Shown here piece by piece: positions 24,401-32,614 of a stretch of 64,000 nucleotides of DNA. The notes below the pieces were generated by a model, which had not been told where the DNA came from, made no database searches, and was given only the letters and a program-made list of their open reading frames with translations. How positions within the stretch are numbered: the first letter of the stretch is position 1; every line of letters starts with the position of its first letter. The stretch comes from Pilimelia columellifera. Its GTDB lineage: Bacteria; Actinomycetota; Actinomycetes; Mycobacteriales; Micromonosporaceae. The stretch is taken from positions 124,001 to 188,000 of the forward strand of contig NZ_BAAARY010000003.1 in NCBI RefSeq assembly GCF_039532605.1, read 5' to 3'. The position numbers and the translations under genes were made by a program.

Positions 24401-25261
24401 CTCGCCCTTGCGGGCCCGCCGGATGAGGTCCTCGTACGCCTGCCAGAACTGGCGGAAGTCCATCTGCTCGCACGCCTTGATCGACGGCACGACGAGCATC
24501 CGGGAGCCGTCCGGCTTGGCCAGGTCGATGGCGATGCCGAGGTTGACGTGCTCCGGGGTCACCAGAACGGGCTTGCCGTCGACCTCGGCGTAGGAGTTGT
24601 TCATCTCCGGGTGCGCGGCCAACGCCCGGATCATCGCGTAGCCGATGAGGTGGGTGAAGCTGACCTTGCCGCCCCGGCCGCGGGCGAGGTGGTTGTTGAT
24701 GACGATGCGGTTGTCGGCCAGGAGCTTGGCGGGCACGGCCCGCACGCTGGTGGCCGTCGGCACCGTCAAGGAGGCGTCCATGTTCTGGACGATCTTGGCG
24801 GCGATGCCACGCAGCGGCGAGGTCTTCGCGCCTCCCGGCACGGCCGGGCCGGCCGGGGCGGGCCTCGCCGCCGCCGGCTCCGGCGTCGCCGGTTCGGCCG
24901 CCGCCGGAGCGGGCCGCGCCGCCACCGGCGTGGGCGCCGCAGCAGCGGCGACCGGCTCCCGGGGCGTCGCGCCGTTGGGGCCGGCCGGCATCGGCTCGAC
25001 GGCGGCCTCCTCGGCCGCGGCCGGGGCCGAGGCCCCGACGCTCGCCGCCGCGACCGTCGCCGTTGCCGCCGTGGCGGCCGCCGGGGTCACCACGGGGCGC
25101 ACCCCGTCGGTCACCGGCCGGTAGTCGGCGAAGAAGTCATGCCATGCCGGGTCGACGCTCGTCGGATCGGTGAGGTACCGCTGGTACATCTCCTCGACGA
25201 TCCACTCGTTCGTCCCGAAACCCGCCAGCGGGTTGTCCTGCGAAGTCTGCTGGGTCGACAC
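21470..25261 (-). CDS. kgd: Multifunctional 2-oxoglutarate metabolism enzyme Kgd
   Basis: A 1263-residue fusion typical of actinobacteria. The N-terminal helix NEWIVEEMYQRYLTDPTSVD is followed by an Ala/Pro-rich linker (residues about 60-140). Next comes an acyltransferase (E2-like) domain with DHRIIQGAQSGEFL, then the thiamin-diphosphate-dependent E1 domain with MAHRGRLNVLANI, HGDAAFAGQGV and GHNEGDDPSMTNP. It serves the 2-oxoglutarate decarboxylase/dehydrogenase step of the TCA cycle, regulated in mycobacteria by a GarA-type FHA protein. GTG 25261 (VSTQQTSQDNPLAGFGTNEW) was chosen over GTG 25318 because it gives the family-like N-terminus. Confidence 0.95.
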   Translation of the reverse strand: MSTQQTSQDNPLAGFGTNEWIVEEMYQRYLTDPTSVDPAWHDFFADYRPVTDGVRPVVTPAAATAATATVAAASVGASAPAAAEEAAVEPMPAGPNGATPREPVAAAAAPTPVAARPAPAAAEPATPEPAAARPAPAGPAVPGGAKTSPLRGIAAKIVQNMDASLTVPTATSVRAVPAKLLADNRIVINNHLARGRGGKVSFTHLIGYAMIRALAAHPEMNNSYAEVDGKPVLVTPEHVNLGIAIDLAKPDGSRMLVVPSIKACEQMDFRQFWQAYEDLIRRARKGELTMDDHAGATISLTNPGGIGTVHSTPRLMQGQGTIIGVGAMEYPAPYAGMSDERLAEMGVSKVATLTSTYDHRIIQGAQSGEFLKVMHELLLGGDGFYDEIFTALRIPYEPVRWTRDVAADGDGQIDKTARVLEIIHAYRVRGHLMADTDPLEFHIRKHPDLDVLRHSLTLWDLDRYFAVGGFAGKQKMKLREVLGVLRDSYCRRVGVEYMHIQDPEERRWIQERIERKHTKLDAVAQKHVLNRLNAAEAFETFLQTKYVGQKRFSLEGGESLIPLLDEVLQASAEGNLDEVVIGMAHRGRLNVLANIVGKPYEKIFFEFEGHLDPKSAHGSGDVKYHLGQSGTFTSPDGGATTTVSVVANPSHLEAVNPVLEGIVRAKQDRIDLKLEGYTVLPVLVHGDAAFAGQGVVAETLNLSQLRGYRTGGTVHIVVNNQVGFTTAPEYSRSSLYCTDVARMIQAPIFHVNGDDPEAVVRVARLAFEYRQAFNKDVVIDLVCYRRRGHNEGDDPSMTNPEMYQIIDAKRSVRKLYTEELIGRGDVTVTEAEELLRDYQAQLEQVFKATRDGHPAKVMRPAPPQTGPEPVVQTAVDAATVHAVGQAHVTLPEGFTPHKRVQQLLDRRAKMAADGNIDWGFSEIIAFGSLLAQGVTVRMSGQDSRRGTFVQRHGAIVDAHSGDSFLPVAGMAADGARFFLHDSLLSEFAAMGFEYGYSVENPGALVLWEAQFGDFANGAQSVVDEFVSSGEVKWGQQNSLAILLPHGHEGQGPDHTSGRPERYLQLCAEDNMRVAIPTTPANYFHLLRRQALSTRRKPLVVFTPKSLLRHKLCVSSVADFTTGTFAPVLGDPAVADGSLRPENVRRVLLCTGKVYYDLAQARAERGLSDTAILRMEQLHPLPVAELKAELGGFANLADVAWVQEEPANQGAWSFVALNLLEHLDGVQLRRISRPSAAAPAGGSSKKHDAEQQALLDAALPRQNG

Positions 25262-25595
25262 AGCCGGTATCGCCTCTTCCTCGCGCGATGAATCCACCCC
25301 GGTGGGGGTCCGAGACACCCGGGCCGCCGCGTGGTCGGCAGGTACGCGAAGATCAAGTGGCGGCCGGGAGCTCGCTGTCGGAAAGTCGGCTATCAGGTTA
25401 CGCCTGCGTCGTCGCTCAGGTCTCGCCGAGGCTGACAGTGGCGCATATCACCGTTCGGACTGCGGCAGATCGCTCCGCCACCCCGCCAGATCCCGACGAC
25501 GTGGGCAACCCGACCGCAACCGGAACGGGTCTTGGTCGGCAACCGGGCAGGCGTTGAGTAGGTCCTGTCAGCGAGAACTAGCACGGGGGTGCGAA

Positions 25596-25847
25596 ATGAT
25601 CAGCACGGTGAACGACCTGATGGCCGAGGCGCTGTTCGCCTCCGACCTCCAGCCGTCCCAGAACGCCGCCGCCGGCGCCGTTCACGAGGCCGTCTCCGCC
25701 GCGCTGCTGCGGCACGGCGCCGAGGGTTGCCTGGCGATCGTCGCCGGCGAGTTCGGCGACCGCCCCGAATCCGCCGTCGCCCGGATGGGCTGGGCCCGCG
25801 AGACCGTCGCCGTCGTCGCCTCCGAACTGGCCAGCGCCACGGCCTGA
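25596..25847 (+). CDS. Conserved actinobacterial hypothetical protein (83 residues)
   Basis: An 83-residue helical protein with VNDLMAEALFASDLQPSQ at the N-terminus and a GDRPESAVARMGWARETV helix near the C-terminus. The LMAEALFAS...MRWAR-like pattern recurs in short Streptomyces proteins of unknown function. ATG 25596 follows a G-rich ribosome binding site. It is divergent from kgd with a 334-base gap. I cannot assign a role. Confidence 0.75.
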   Translation: MISTVNDLMAEALFASDLQPSQNAAAGAVHEAVSAALLRHGAEGCLAIVAGEFGDRPESAVARMGWARETVAVVASELASATA

Positions 25848-25873
25848 CCCGCCCCGCGGATCCCTCGGCCCGC

Positions 25874-26530
25874 TCAGGAAACGGCGATCCAGGTGGCCCG
25901 GGCCGACCCCAGAGCCGCGCCCGTCGACGACCAGAGCGTAGAGCTGACCTGCGCCTTGCGACCCTCGACGGCGTCACACCGGCCCACCACCACACACACC
26001 TCGCCCGCCGCTGGCAGGGCCCGCACCGTGGCCGTCATCCGGCCCAGCACGTACGGCCGGCCCTGGCCGAGCACCGACCAGCCCCCGGGGCAGTCCAGCG
26101 CCGCCCACACCACCGGCGCCGACACCGCCTCCGGAGCGATGAACGGCGACGCGACCCGCCCGTCCGGGAGCGGACCAGGGTAGATGGCCAGCCCGTCCGG
26201 GCGCTCCGGACCGCACACGTAGCAGCGCGGGAACGGATGGTCGGTGAAGCCGGGGTAACCGCTGGCCACGGCCGTCGCCGTCGCCAGATCCACCGGCGGG
26301 ACGGTGCCGGCAACCGGCGCGACAACCCGGGCCTGCGCCACCAGCCGTTCACCGTCGTGAGCGGTCGCGGTGTCGCCGTCGACGACGGTCGTCAGCTCGA
26401 CCTCCAGCGGCGGCGGCAGCCGCAGCGTCACCTCCGCCGTCCCAGCGCCCAGCAGCGCCGCCACCAGGCCGGCGGTGTAGCCGCCGTTGCCTGATCCGTC
26501 CGGTCCGTTGAACCGCGCCCCAATGATCAC
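25874..26530 (-). CDS. Hot-dog-fold thioesterase-like protein
   Basis: A 218-residue protein with two hot-dog-like halves. The N-terminal GGYTAGLVAALLGAGTAEV region resembles acyl-CoA thioesterase beta-strands. A middle CYVCGPERPDGLAIYPGPL segment carries a CxxCG motif seen in actinobacterial hot-dog proteins, and VWAALDCPGGW and LGRMTATV form the second half. GTG 26530 is the likely start with little ribosome-binding context. The gene is divergent from the GNAT/acyltransferase pair. Substrate unknown, but lipid-related chemistry would fit the neighbourhood. Confidence 0.75.
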   Translation of the reverse strand: MIIGARFNGPDGSGNGGYTAGLVAALLGAGTAEVTLRLPPPLEVELTTVVDGDTATAHDGERLVAQARVVAPVAGTVPPVDLATATAVASGYPGFTDHPFPRCYVCGPERPDGLAIYPGPLPDGRVASPFIAPEAVSAPVVWAALDCPGGWSVLGQGRPYVLGRMTATVRALPAAGEVCVVVGRCDAVEGRKAQVSSTLWSSTGAALGSARATWIAVS

Positions 26531-26553
26531 AGCGCCACGGTACCGGCGTTCAT

Positions 26554-26571
26554 GTGATCGCCACGTATCAC
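26554..26571. promoter_or_regulatory. Inverted repeat in divergent promoter region
   Basis: GTGAT-N8-ATCAC (26554-26571) is a perfect 5-bp inverted repeat of operator-like size midway between the divergent starts at 26530 and 26612. The regulator is not known. Confidence 0.35.
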
Positions 26572-26611
26572 TATCCGGGCCGACACGGGCTGGCAGCGGA
26601 TCGGCCCAACC

Positions 26612-27403
26612 ATGGTCGTCATGGCAGTCTTGCTGACCGCACCGACCCGCACTAGCGGGTACACCCTCCTGCTCACCGACGACGCCGACCACGTCGCCGC
26701 CGCGCAGCGGCTGCGCCGACGGGTCTTCTCCGACGAACTCGGCGCCCTCCTCCCCGACGACCCCGACGGGCGCGACGTCGACCACTTCGACGAGCACTGT
26801 GACCACCTCGTGGTCCGCGAGGACACCACCGGGCAGATCGTCGGCACCTACCGGATGCTCCCGCCGGCCGCCGCCGCCCGCGCCGGGCGCCGGTACGCCG
26901 ACGCCGAGTTCGACCTCACCCCGTTGGAGGGACTCCGGACCCGGATGGTCGAGACCGGCCGGTCCTGCGTCCACCCCGACCACCGCAGCGGGGCAGTGAT
27001 CAACCTGATATGGGCGGGGATAGCCCGCTACCTGCACCTGCACGGGCTCAGCTGGCTCGCCGGCTGCGCCTCAGTGCCGTTGGCCGCCGGCCGAGACCTC
27101 GCCGCCGGCGTCTGGTCCGCCGTGCGAGCCGATCACCTCATCCCGGCTGGCCTGCGGGTCACCCCACGCCGGCCCTGGCTCGCCGAGCCCGGCGTCGCCG
27201 AGGCCCTCGAGCGCGCCAGCGCCCCCGACGCCCCGACCGCGGCAGCGCCGCCACTGCTGCGCGGCTACCTGCGTCTGGGCGCCCGGGTCTGCGGCGAGCC
27301 CGCGTACGACCCCGACTTCAACGTCGCCGACCTCTACGTGCTGCTGTCGATGGATCGCATCCATCCGCGTTACCGGCGGCACTTCCTCGGCGCCGTCCGG
27401 TGA
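26612..27403 (+). CDS. OlsB-like N-acyltransferase (GNAT/hemolysin-like family)
   Basis: A 263-residue protein. AAAQRLRRRVFSDELG and DHFDEHCDHLVVRE, followed by GTYRMLPPAAA and TRMVETGRSCVHPDHRSG, are the conserved blocks of the OlsB/hemolysin-like acyltransferase family. Members N-acylate ornithine with a hydroxy-fatty acid to form lyso-ornithine lipid. ATG 26612 is likely; ATG 26621 is also possible. The downstream acyltransferase gene overlaps by four bases (GTGA), which reproduces the olsB-olsA order. The ornithine-lipid role is inferred from family and pairing. Confidence 0.75.
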   Translation: MVVMAVLLTAPTRTSGYTLLLTDDADHVAAAQRLRRRVFSDELGALLPDDPDGRDVDHFDEHCDHLVVREDTTGQIVGTYRMLPPAAAARAGRRYADAEFDLTPLEGLRTRMVETGRSCVHPDHRSGAVINLIWAGIARYLHLHGLSWLAGCASVPLAAGRDLAAGVWSAVRADHLIPAGLRVTPRRPWLAEPGVAEALERASAPDAPTAAAPPLLRGYLRLGARVCGEPAYDPDFNVADLYVLLSMDRIHPRYRRHFLGAVR

Positions 27404-28182
27404 CCGTCGGCACGCTCTGGCGGCCGGCTGCTCCGTGCGGCCCGAGCTGCGTCGCGGTTTCCCACCGTGCCAGCGTGCTGCGGCAGGCTCTCCGGTGGGT
27501 GGCGTTGCCGCTGGCGCTGCTGCTGGCGCTGCTGGCCGCGCCGCTCAGCGCGGTCGGCCCGCTGCGGGCGGCGGTCGTCGGTCGGCTGGCCCGGCTGACG
27601 CTGACGGCCGCGGGCGTCCGGTTGCAGATCACCGGACGCCCGACGCAGGCCGCCGCGCTGCTGGTCGCCAACCACATCTCCTGGCTGGACGCGCTGGCGT
27701 TGCTGGCGGCGATGCCGTCAGCCCGCCTGGTGGCCAAACGGGAGGTGCGAGGCTGGCCGCTCATCGGCGCCATCGCCGGGGCCAACGGCACGATCTTCCT
27801 GGACCGGTCCCGCCCGCGCAGTCTGACCGCCAGCGTCGCCGATGTTGCCCGCGTGCTTCGCTCCGGCACGCCCGTCGCCTGTTTTCCGGAAGGCACGTCC
27901 TGGTGTGGCGCCGCGGGCGGCCGGTTCCGGCCCGCGCTGTTCCAGTCGGCCGTCGACGCGGGTGTTCCGGTGCGCCCGGTGACCGTCCGCTACCGCAGCG
28001 CCGAGGCGGCGACGACGGCCGCCGCCTTTGTCGGCGCCGACACCCTGTGGGCCTCGGTCCGGCGGGTCCTGGCCGCCCCCGACCTGTGCCTCCAGCTGAC
28101 CCTCGGCCAGGCCCTGCACCCCGGGGAGGGGGCCAGTCGGCGCTCGCTGGCCCGGATCGCCCAACGTCAGGGGGTCGGCTGA
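27400..28182 (+). CDS. PlsC-family lysophospholipid acyltransferase, OlsA-like
   Basis: A 260-residue membrane-associated 1-acyl-glycerol-phosphate-type acyltransferase. A hydrophobic N-terminal segment (VALPLALLLALLAAPLSAV) is followed by the catalytic HX4D motif (NHISWLD), GTIFLDRSRPR and FPEGTS. These are the four PlsC blocks. Paired with an OlsB-like gene it could O-acylate lyso-ornithine lipid; alone it could act in phosphatidic-acid synthesis. GTG 27400 overlaps the upstream stop. Confidence 0.85.
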   Translation: MTVGTLWRPAAPCGPSCVAVSHRASVLRQALRWVALPLALLLALLAAPLSAVGPLRAAVVGRLARLTLTAAGVRLQITGRPTQAAALLVANHISWLDALALLAAMPSARLVAKREVRGWPLIGAIAGANGTIFLDRSRPRSLTASVADVARVLRSGTPVACFPEGTSWCGAAGGRFRPALFQSAVDAGVPVRPVTVRYRSAEAATTAAAFVGADTLWASVRRVLAAPDLCLQLTLGQALHPGEGASRRSLARIAQRQGVG

Positions 28183-28249
28183 ACGGCTTTCCAGCAACTT
28201 CACAGGAACTGCCCAGGCGTCCTCCAGAGCCAGGGTCGAGAATGTCCGT

Positions 28250-28957
28250 ATGGCCACCGCCCAGAGAGACCGCAGCGAAGCCCGCCTGCTCGTCGTCGAG
28301 GACGATCCGAGCATCCTTGAGCTGCTCTCCGCCAGCCTGCGCTTCGCCGGCTTCGAGGTCACCACCGCCGAGACGGGCGGCACGGCGGTCGACGCCGCCC
28401 GGACCAGCCGCCCGGACCTCGTCATCCTGGACGTCATGCTGCCCGATCTGGACGGCTTCGAGGTCGTGCGCCTCATGCGCGAGGACGGCGCCCGCACGCC
28501 GGTGGTGTTCCTCACCGCCCGGGACGCCACCGAGGACAAGATTCGTGGGCTGACTCTCGGCGGCGACGACTACGTCACCAAGCCGTTCAGTCTGGAGGAG
28601 CTGACCGCCCGGATCCGGGCGGTGCTGCGGCGCACCGGCGGCGACGCGGCCGCGCCCCGACTCACCTTCGTCGATCTTGAGCTCGACGAGGAGACCCACG
28701 AGGTCTACCGGGCCGGGGCTCGGATCCAGCTCTCGCCGACCGAGTTCAAGCTGCTGCGGTACCTCATGCTCAACGCCAACCGGGTGCTGTCGAAAGCGCA
28801 GATCCTCGACCACGTCTGGAACTACGACTTCCGGGGCGACGACAACATCGTCGAGTCCTACATCTCCTACCTGCGGCGTAAGGTCGACACCTCGGAGCCA
28901 CGGTTGATCCACACCCTGCGGGGGGTCGGCTACGTGCTGCGCAAACCCGTCGCATGA
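28250..28957 (+). CDS. OmpR-family response regulator, MprA-like
   Basis: A 235-residue regulator. The receiver has LLVVEDDPS, phospho-acceptor Asp in VILDVMLPDLDG and Lys in DDYVTKPFS. The C-terminal winged helix includes LSPTEFKLLRYLMLN, LDHVWNYDFRGDDN and IHTLRGVGYVLR. The stop overlaps the start of the sensor kinase (ATGA). With the kinase and the downstream PDZ protease it forms an MprAB-PepD-like envelope-stress operon. ATG 28250. Confidence 0.93.
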   Translation: MATAQRDRSEARLLVVEDDPSILELLSASLRFAGFEVTTAETGGTAVDAARTSRPDLVILDVMLPDLDGFEVVRLMREDGARTPVVFLTARDATEDKIRGLTLGGDDYVTKPFSLEELTARIRAVLRRTGGDAAAPRLTFVDLELDEETHEVYRAGARIQLSPTEFKLLRYLMLNANRVLSKAQILDHVWNYDFRGDDNIVESYISYLRRKVDTSEPRLIHTLRGVGYVLRKPVA

Positions 28958-30519
28958 CCGATCCGCTGGCGGCCGCAGCGGGCTGGGCCCGCAGCGTTCC
29001 GCTGCGGGTGAAGCTGGTCGCCGCGGTGCTGGCCCTGGTGTCGCTGGCACTCGGGGTGATCGGCGTCGGCAGCGCGCTGGCGCTGCGGTCGTACCTGGTC
29101 GGTCAGGTCGACACCGCGCTGCGGGAGCAGGGCCCCCGGTTGAACGTCGCCGGCCTGATCCGCCCCGACCTAGGCCAGACGCTCATGCCCCCCAGCGACT
29201 ACGCCGTCGCCCTTCTCGACCCCGGCGGCCGGGTGGCTGTCGGCGACTACGGGCGGCCCGAGCTGCTGTTCTCCCCAGGGCGTTTCAGTGAGAGGGACCT
29301 GCCCCGGTGGCCGGCCGACCCGCAACGGCTGACCACCCAGCTGGGCCAGCCGTACACCGACCGGGGTCAGAACGACCGGGTCCGCTGGCGCATCCTCGTC
29401 ACCCGTAACGGCGACGCCGGGTACCTGGTGGTCGCCCGCAGCCTCCAGGAGACCGACGCGGCTGTCGCCCAGCTCGTCTGGATCGACATCCTGGTCGGCG
29501 CCGGCGTTCTGTTGTTGCTGGCTTCGATCGGCGCGGCGATCATCCAGGCCAGCCTGCGTCCGCTCGTGCAGATCGAACGGACCGCCGGGGCGATCGCCGC
29601 CGGCGACCTGAGCCGCCGCGTGCCCGACCCCGAGCCGGGCGTCGACCCGCCCGCCACCGAGCTGGGCCGGCTGTCGCGCGCGCTCAACATCATGCTCACC
29701 CAGATCGAGGCCGGCTTCGCGGCCAGCGCCGCCTCGGCGGCGGCGGCCCGCGAGTCGGAGACCCGGGCCGTCAACTCCGAGGAGCGGATGCGGCGGTTCG
29801 TCGCCGACGCCTCCCACGAGCTGCGTACCCCGCTGACCACCATCCGGGGCTTCGCCGAGCTGCACCGTCAGGGCATGGGCGCCGATCCTGCCGAGAGCGC
29901 CCGCCTGGTCCGGCGGATCGAGGACGAGGCGGCCAGGATGGGCCTGCTCGTCGAGGATCTTCTGCTGCTCGCCCGCCTCGACCAACAGCGGCCGCTGGAG
30001 CGCAACCCGGTCGAGCTGGCGGTGTTGGCGGCCGACGCGGTCCAGGCCGCCCATGCCACCGCCCCGGAGCGACCGATCCGCTTGGATCTCACGGCCGACG
30101 CGGCCGACGTGGTGGTGCTCGGCGACGACGCCAGGCTCCGGCAGGTGCTGGCCAACCTCATGACGAACGCCCTCAACCACACCCCGCCCGAGGCCAGCGT
30201 CGTGCTGCGGCTGGTGCGCGCGGGCCCCACCGTCCTCGTGGAGGTCGCCGATACCGGGCCCGGTATGGCCGCGGAGCACGCCCAACGGGTCTTCGAACGG
30301 TTCTACCGGGCCGATGCCGCGCGGAGCCGCCGGCCGGGACCGGTCGCTGGCGCGGGCCTCGGGCTGGCGATCGTGGCCGCGATCGTGGCCGCTCACAGCG
30401 GAACCGTTGAGGTCGACACCGCCCCGGGCGAGGGGACGACGTTCCGGGTGCGGCTGCCGCTGTTGGCCCCGGACGCCGATCCCAACCCGGATCAGCTTTC
30501 AGCAAACTCCCAGGGCTGA
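28954..30519 (+). CDS. HAMP-domain sensor histidine kinase, MprB-like
   Basis: A 521-residue kinase. One N-terminal membrane helix (VKLVAAVLALVSLALGVIGV, residues about 20-42), an extracytoplasmic loop of about 120 residues, and a second helix (ILVGAGVLLLLASIGAAII) precede a HAMP domain. DASHELRTPLTTIRG is the H-box. The N-box is NLMTNALNHTP, G1 is VADTGPGM and G2 is GAGLGLAIVAAI. It would sense envelope stress and phosphorylate the upstream regulator. ATG 28954 overlaps the regulator stop; the protease gene starts 39 bases after its stop. Confidence 0.93.
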   Translation: MTDPLAAAAGWARSVPLRVKLVAAVLALVSLALGVIGVGSALALRSYLVGQVDTALREQGPRLNVAGLIRPDLGQTLMPPSDYAVALLDPGGRVAVGDYGRPELLFSPGRFSERDLPRWPADPQRLTTQLGQPYTDRGQNDRVRWRILVTRNGDAGYLVVARSLQETDAAVAQLVWIDILVGAGVLLLLASIGAAIIQASLRPLVQIERTAGAIAAGDLSRRVPDPEPGVDPPATELGRLSRALNIMLTQIEAGFAASAASAAAARESETRAVNSEERMRRFVADASHELRTPLTTIRGFAELHRQGMGADPAESARLVRRIEDEAARMGLLVEDLLLLARLDQQRPLERNPVELAVLAADAVQAAHATAPERPIRLDLTADAADVVVLGDDARLRQVLANLMTNALNHTPPEASVVLRLVRAGPTVLVEVADTGPGMAAEHAQRVFERFYRADAARSRRPGPVAGAGLGLAIVAAIVAAHSGTVEVDTAPGEGTTFRVRLPLLAPDADPNPDQLSANSQG

Positions 30520-30558
30520 CACAGCCGCGGACAAGTCCGATCGGTCAGAGTAGGAGAC

Positions 30559-32064
30559 ATGACCGACTACGACAACGCGCGCGAGCCCGTCCACTCCGAT
30601 GACGCCGCGGACCGCGCCCCGGACCACCGCAGCCTCGCCGGCCGTGGCGCGGACGCGCCCGCCGGCAGCGGCGCCCCGGTAACGTCCGCCTACCCGGCGG
30701 TGGCGCAGCCCGCGCCCCAGTCGCCGGACCGGTCCGCGGTCCCGGCCGGATACGGCGCCGCCCCCTACGGTCAAGGCGGCGGCCAGCCCGCCTACGGCCA
30801 GCCCGCCTATGATCAGTCCGCTTACGGCCAGTCCGCCCACGGCCAGGGCGGCGCGGACGCGTCGGCCGGTCGGCCCACCTACGGCCCGCCGGCCAACCCG
30901 TACGGCGCCGGCGCGCCGACCACGGCCGGTTACGGCCAGCATGACGCCTACCAGCCGCCGTGGACCGCCCCGACCGGCGCGCTGCCGACGTCTGCGGCGC
31001 AGGGCGCCGGCAACAGGGGTGGCGGCAAGGTGGGCAAGGCCATCGGTCTGGGAGCGGCGGCGGTCGTGCTGTCGTTGTGCTCCGGGCTGGTAGGGGCCTT
31101 CGTGGCCACCGGGATGGACGACGACGTCGTCACCCTGGACCGGGGCTTCGTCAGCCAGGATGCGGCCCCGGTGCTCGACCGTGGTTCGTTGGCCGGAATC
31201 GCCACCACGGTCTCGCCGAGCGTCGTGTCGATCGGCGCCGGCAACGGCGAGGGCTCCGGGGTGCTCATCAGCGCCGACGGCTTCCTCGTCACCAACAACC
31301 ACGTGGTCGAGTCCGCGCCTGGCGGTCAGGTGACCGTGTTCTTCAAGGACGGGCGCTCGGGTCGCGGCAAGGTGATCGGCACCGATCCGCGCACCGACCT
31401 GGCGGTGGTGAAGGTCGACGGTCTCAGCGGGCTCAAACCGGCCACCTTCGGGTCCAGCAGCGCCATGCAGGTCGGCGACACGGTGCTGGCCATCGGCAGT
31501 CCGCTTGGTCTGCAGGGCTCGGTCACCGCCGGCATCGTCAGCCAGACCGACCGGACCATCAGCGTCGGCGGAGAGGCGCCCGAGGGCGGCGCCCGCAGTT
31601 CCCTGTCCGGGCTGTTCCAGACCGACGCCCCGATCAACCCCGGCAACTCCGGCGGCGCGCTGGTCAACCTTAAGGGCGAGGTGATCGGCATCAACACCGC
31701 CATCGCCACCGCCGGCAGTCAGGGCAACATCGGTGTCGGCTTCGCCATCCCGAGCGACCGGGTGAAGCGGGTCGCCGACGCGCTCAAGGCCGGCGAGAAG
31801 GTCACCCACCCGTACCTGGGGGTGCGGCTGGAAGCCGCCGAGAGCGGCGGGGCTCTGGTCATCCTCGTCGAGCCGGGCAGCCCCGCGGACAAGGCCGGCA
31901 TCAAGCGCGGGGACGTTATCACCGAACTCGGCGGTCGCAAGATCACCAAGCAGGACGACCTGATTTCGGCGGTCCAGTCCGGCAAGCCCAACGACAAGCT
32001 CAATCTGACCTACACCCGAAACGGCTCGCCGGCCAAGGCCACGGTGACGCTCGGCGAGAACTGA
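30559..32064 (+). CDS. HtrA-family PDZ serine protease, PepD-like
   Basis: A 501-residue protease. An N-terminal cytoplasmic region of about 150 residues is rich in Pro, Tyr, Gln and Gly with AYGQPAYDQSAYGQSAHGQ-type repeats. One membrane helix follows (about residues 158-182). The trypsin-like domain carries His248 (NNHVVE), Asp280 (TDLAVV) and Ser364 (GNSGGAL). A C-terminal PDZ domain (about 410-495) contains YLGVRLE and SPADKAGIKRGDV. It degrades or refolds damaged exported proteins. Position after the MprAB-like pair matches mycobacterial pepD. ATG 30559 follows AGGAGA. Confidence 0.93.
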   Translation: MTDYDNAREPVHSDDAADRAPDHRSLAGRGADAPAGSGAPVTSAYPAVAQPAPQSPDRSAVPAGYGAAPYGQGGGQPAYGQPAYDQSAYGQSAHGQGGADASAGRPTYGPPANPYGAGAPTTAGYGQHDAYQPPWTAPTGALPTSAAQGAGNRGGGKVGKAIGLGAAAVVLSLCSGLVGAFVATGMDDDVVTLDRGFVSQDAAPVLDRGSLAGIATTVSPSVVSIGAGNGEGSGVLISADGFLVTNNHVVESAPGGQVTVFFKDGRSGRGKVIGTDPRTDLAVVKVDGLSGLKPATFGSSSAMQVGDTVLAIGSPLGLQGSVTAGIVSQTDRTISVGGEAPEGGARSSLSGLFQTDAPINPGNSGGALVNLKGEVIGINTAIATAGSQGNIGVGFAIPSDRVKRVADALKAGEKVTHPYLGVRLEAAESGGALVILVEPGSPADKAGIKRGDVITELGGRKITKQDDLISAVQSGKPNDKLNLTYTRNGSPAKATVTLGEN

Positions 32065-32087
32065 GCCTTTCTCGACACCTCCCCAAG

Positions 32088-32141
32088 CCGGGGGCGGGTG
32101 GCGTGGCCCTCACCGGGGAAGGCCACGCCACCCGCCCCCGG
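32088..32141 (+). terminator. 21-bp stem terminator after PDZ protease
   Basis: CCGGGGGCGGGTGGCGTGGC extended by C (32088-32108) pairs perfectly with 32121-32141 around a 12-base loop. It begins 24 bases after the protease stop. Confidence 0.85.
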
Positions 32142-32318
32142 TGCTTCTGACCGGTCGTGGGTCGGCCCGGGGCCTATCGCCAAGTCAGATCATGGACAGA
32201 ACCGGCAAAGTGCTTTGACGTGCGTAGATCGGGCTTTCTAGCGTGGCAGGCGTTGAGGGAACAATCTCGCGGCCACGCCATCGGGCGGGCACGCCCAACA
32301 CAGGGAGCTCTGTCCGAG

Positions 32319-32600
32319 ATGCCGCAGGCACAACCCCGTACCGGACGCCCGGCCGTCACCCTTCCTGGCTGGATGGCCACGCCGGAGCCGGCACGGCTCA
32401 CGCTGTCGGGTCGCCTCGCCACGCTGGTCTTTCGCGTGCCGGGCGCCGCGGCGCTGCGCGAGCGCTGGTGGCGCTTCGCTGGCAGGACCCGGTTGGCGGA
32501 CAGGTACCCACGCTCGGTGGCCGTTCTCGGCGCCTTCCTCGCCTTCGCCGGCACGTGTCTGCTGGTAGGTCTGGCGTTCCTTATGCTGGCGCTGGCCTGA
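32319..32600 (+). CDS. Hypothetical membrane protein (93 residues)
   Basis: A 93-residue protein with one C-terminal hydrophobic helix (VAVLGAFLAFAGTCLLVGLA, residues about 68-92) and an Arg-rich middle. No domain recognised. ATG 32319 has GGGAG about 12 bases upstream. It lies alone between a terminator and the convergent LuxR-type gene. Coding is plausible from codon bias and the membrane helix, but function is unknown. Confidence 0.5.
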   Translation: MPQAQPRTGRPAVTLPGWMATPEPARLTLSGRLATLVFRVPGAAALRERWWRFAGRTRLADRYPRSVAVLGAFLAFAGTCLLVGLAFLMLALA

Positions 32601-32614
32601 GTTGTCCGGCCAGT

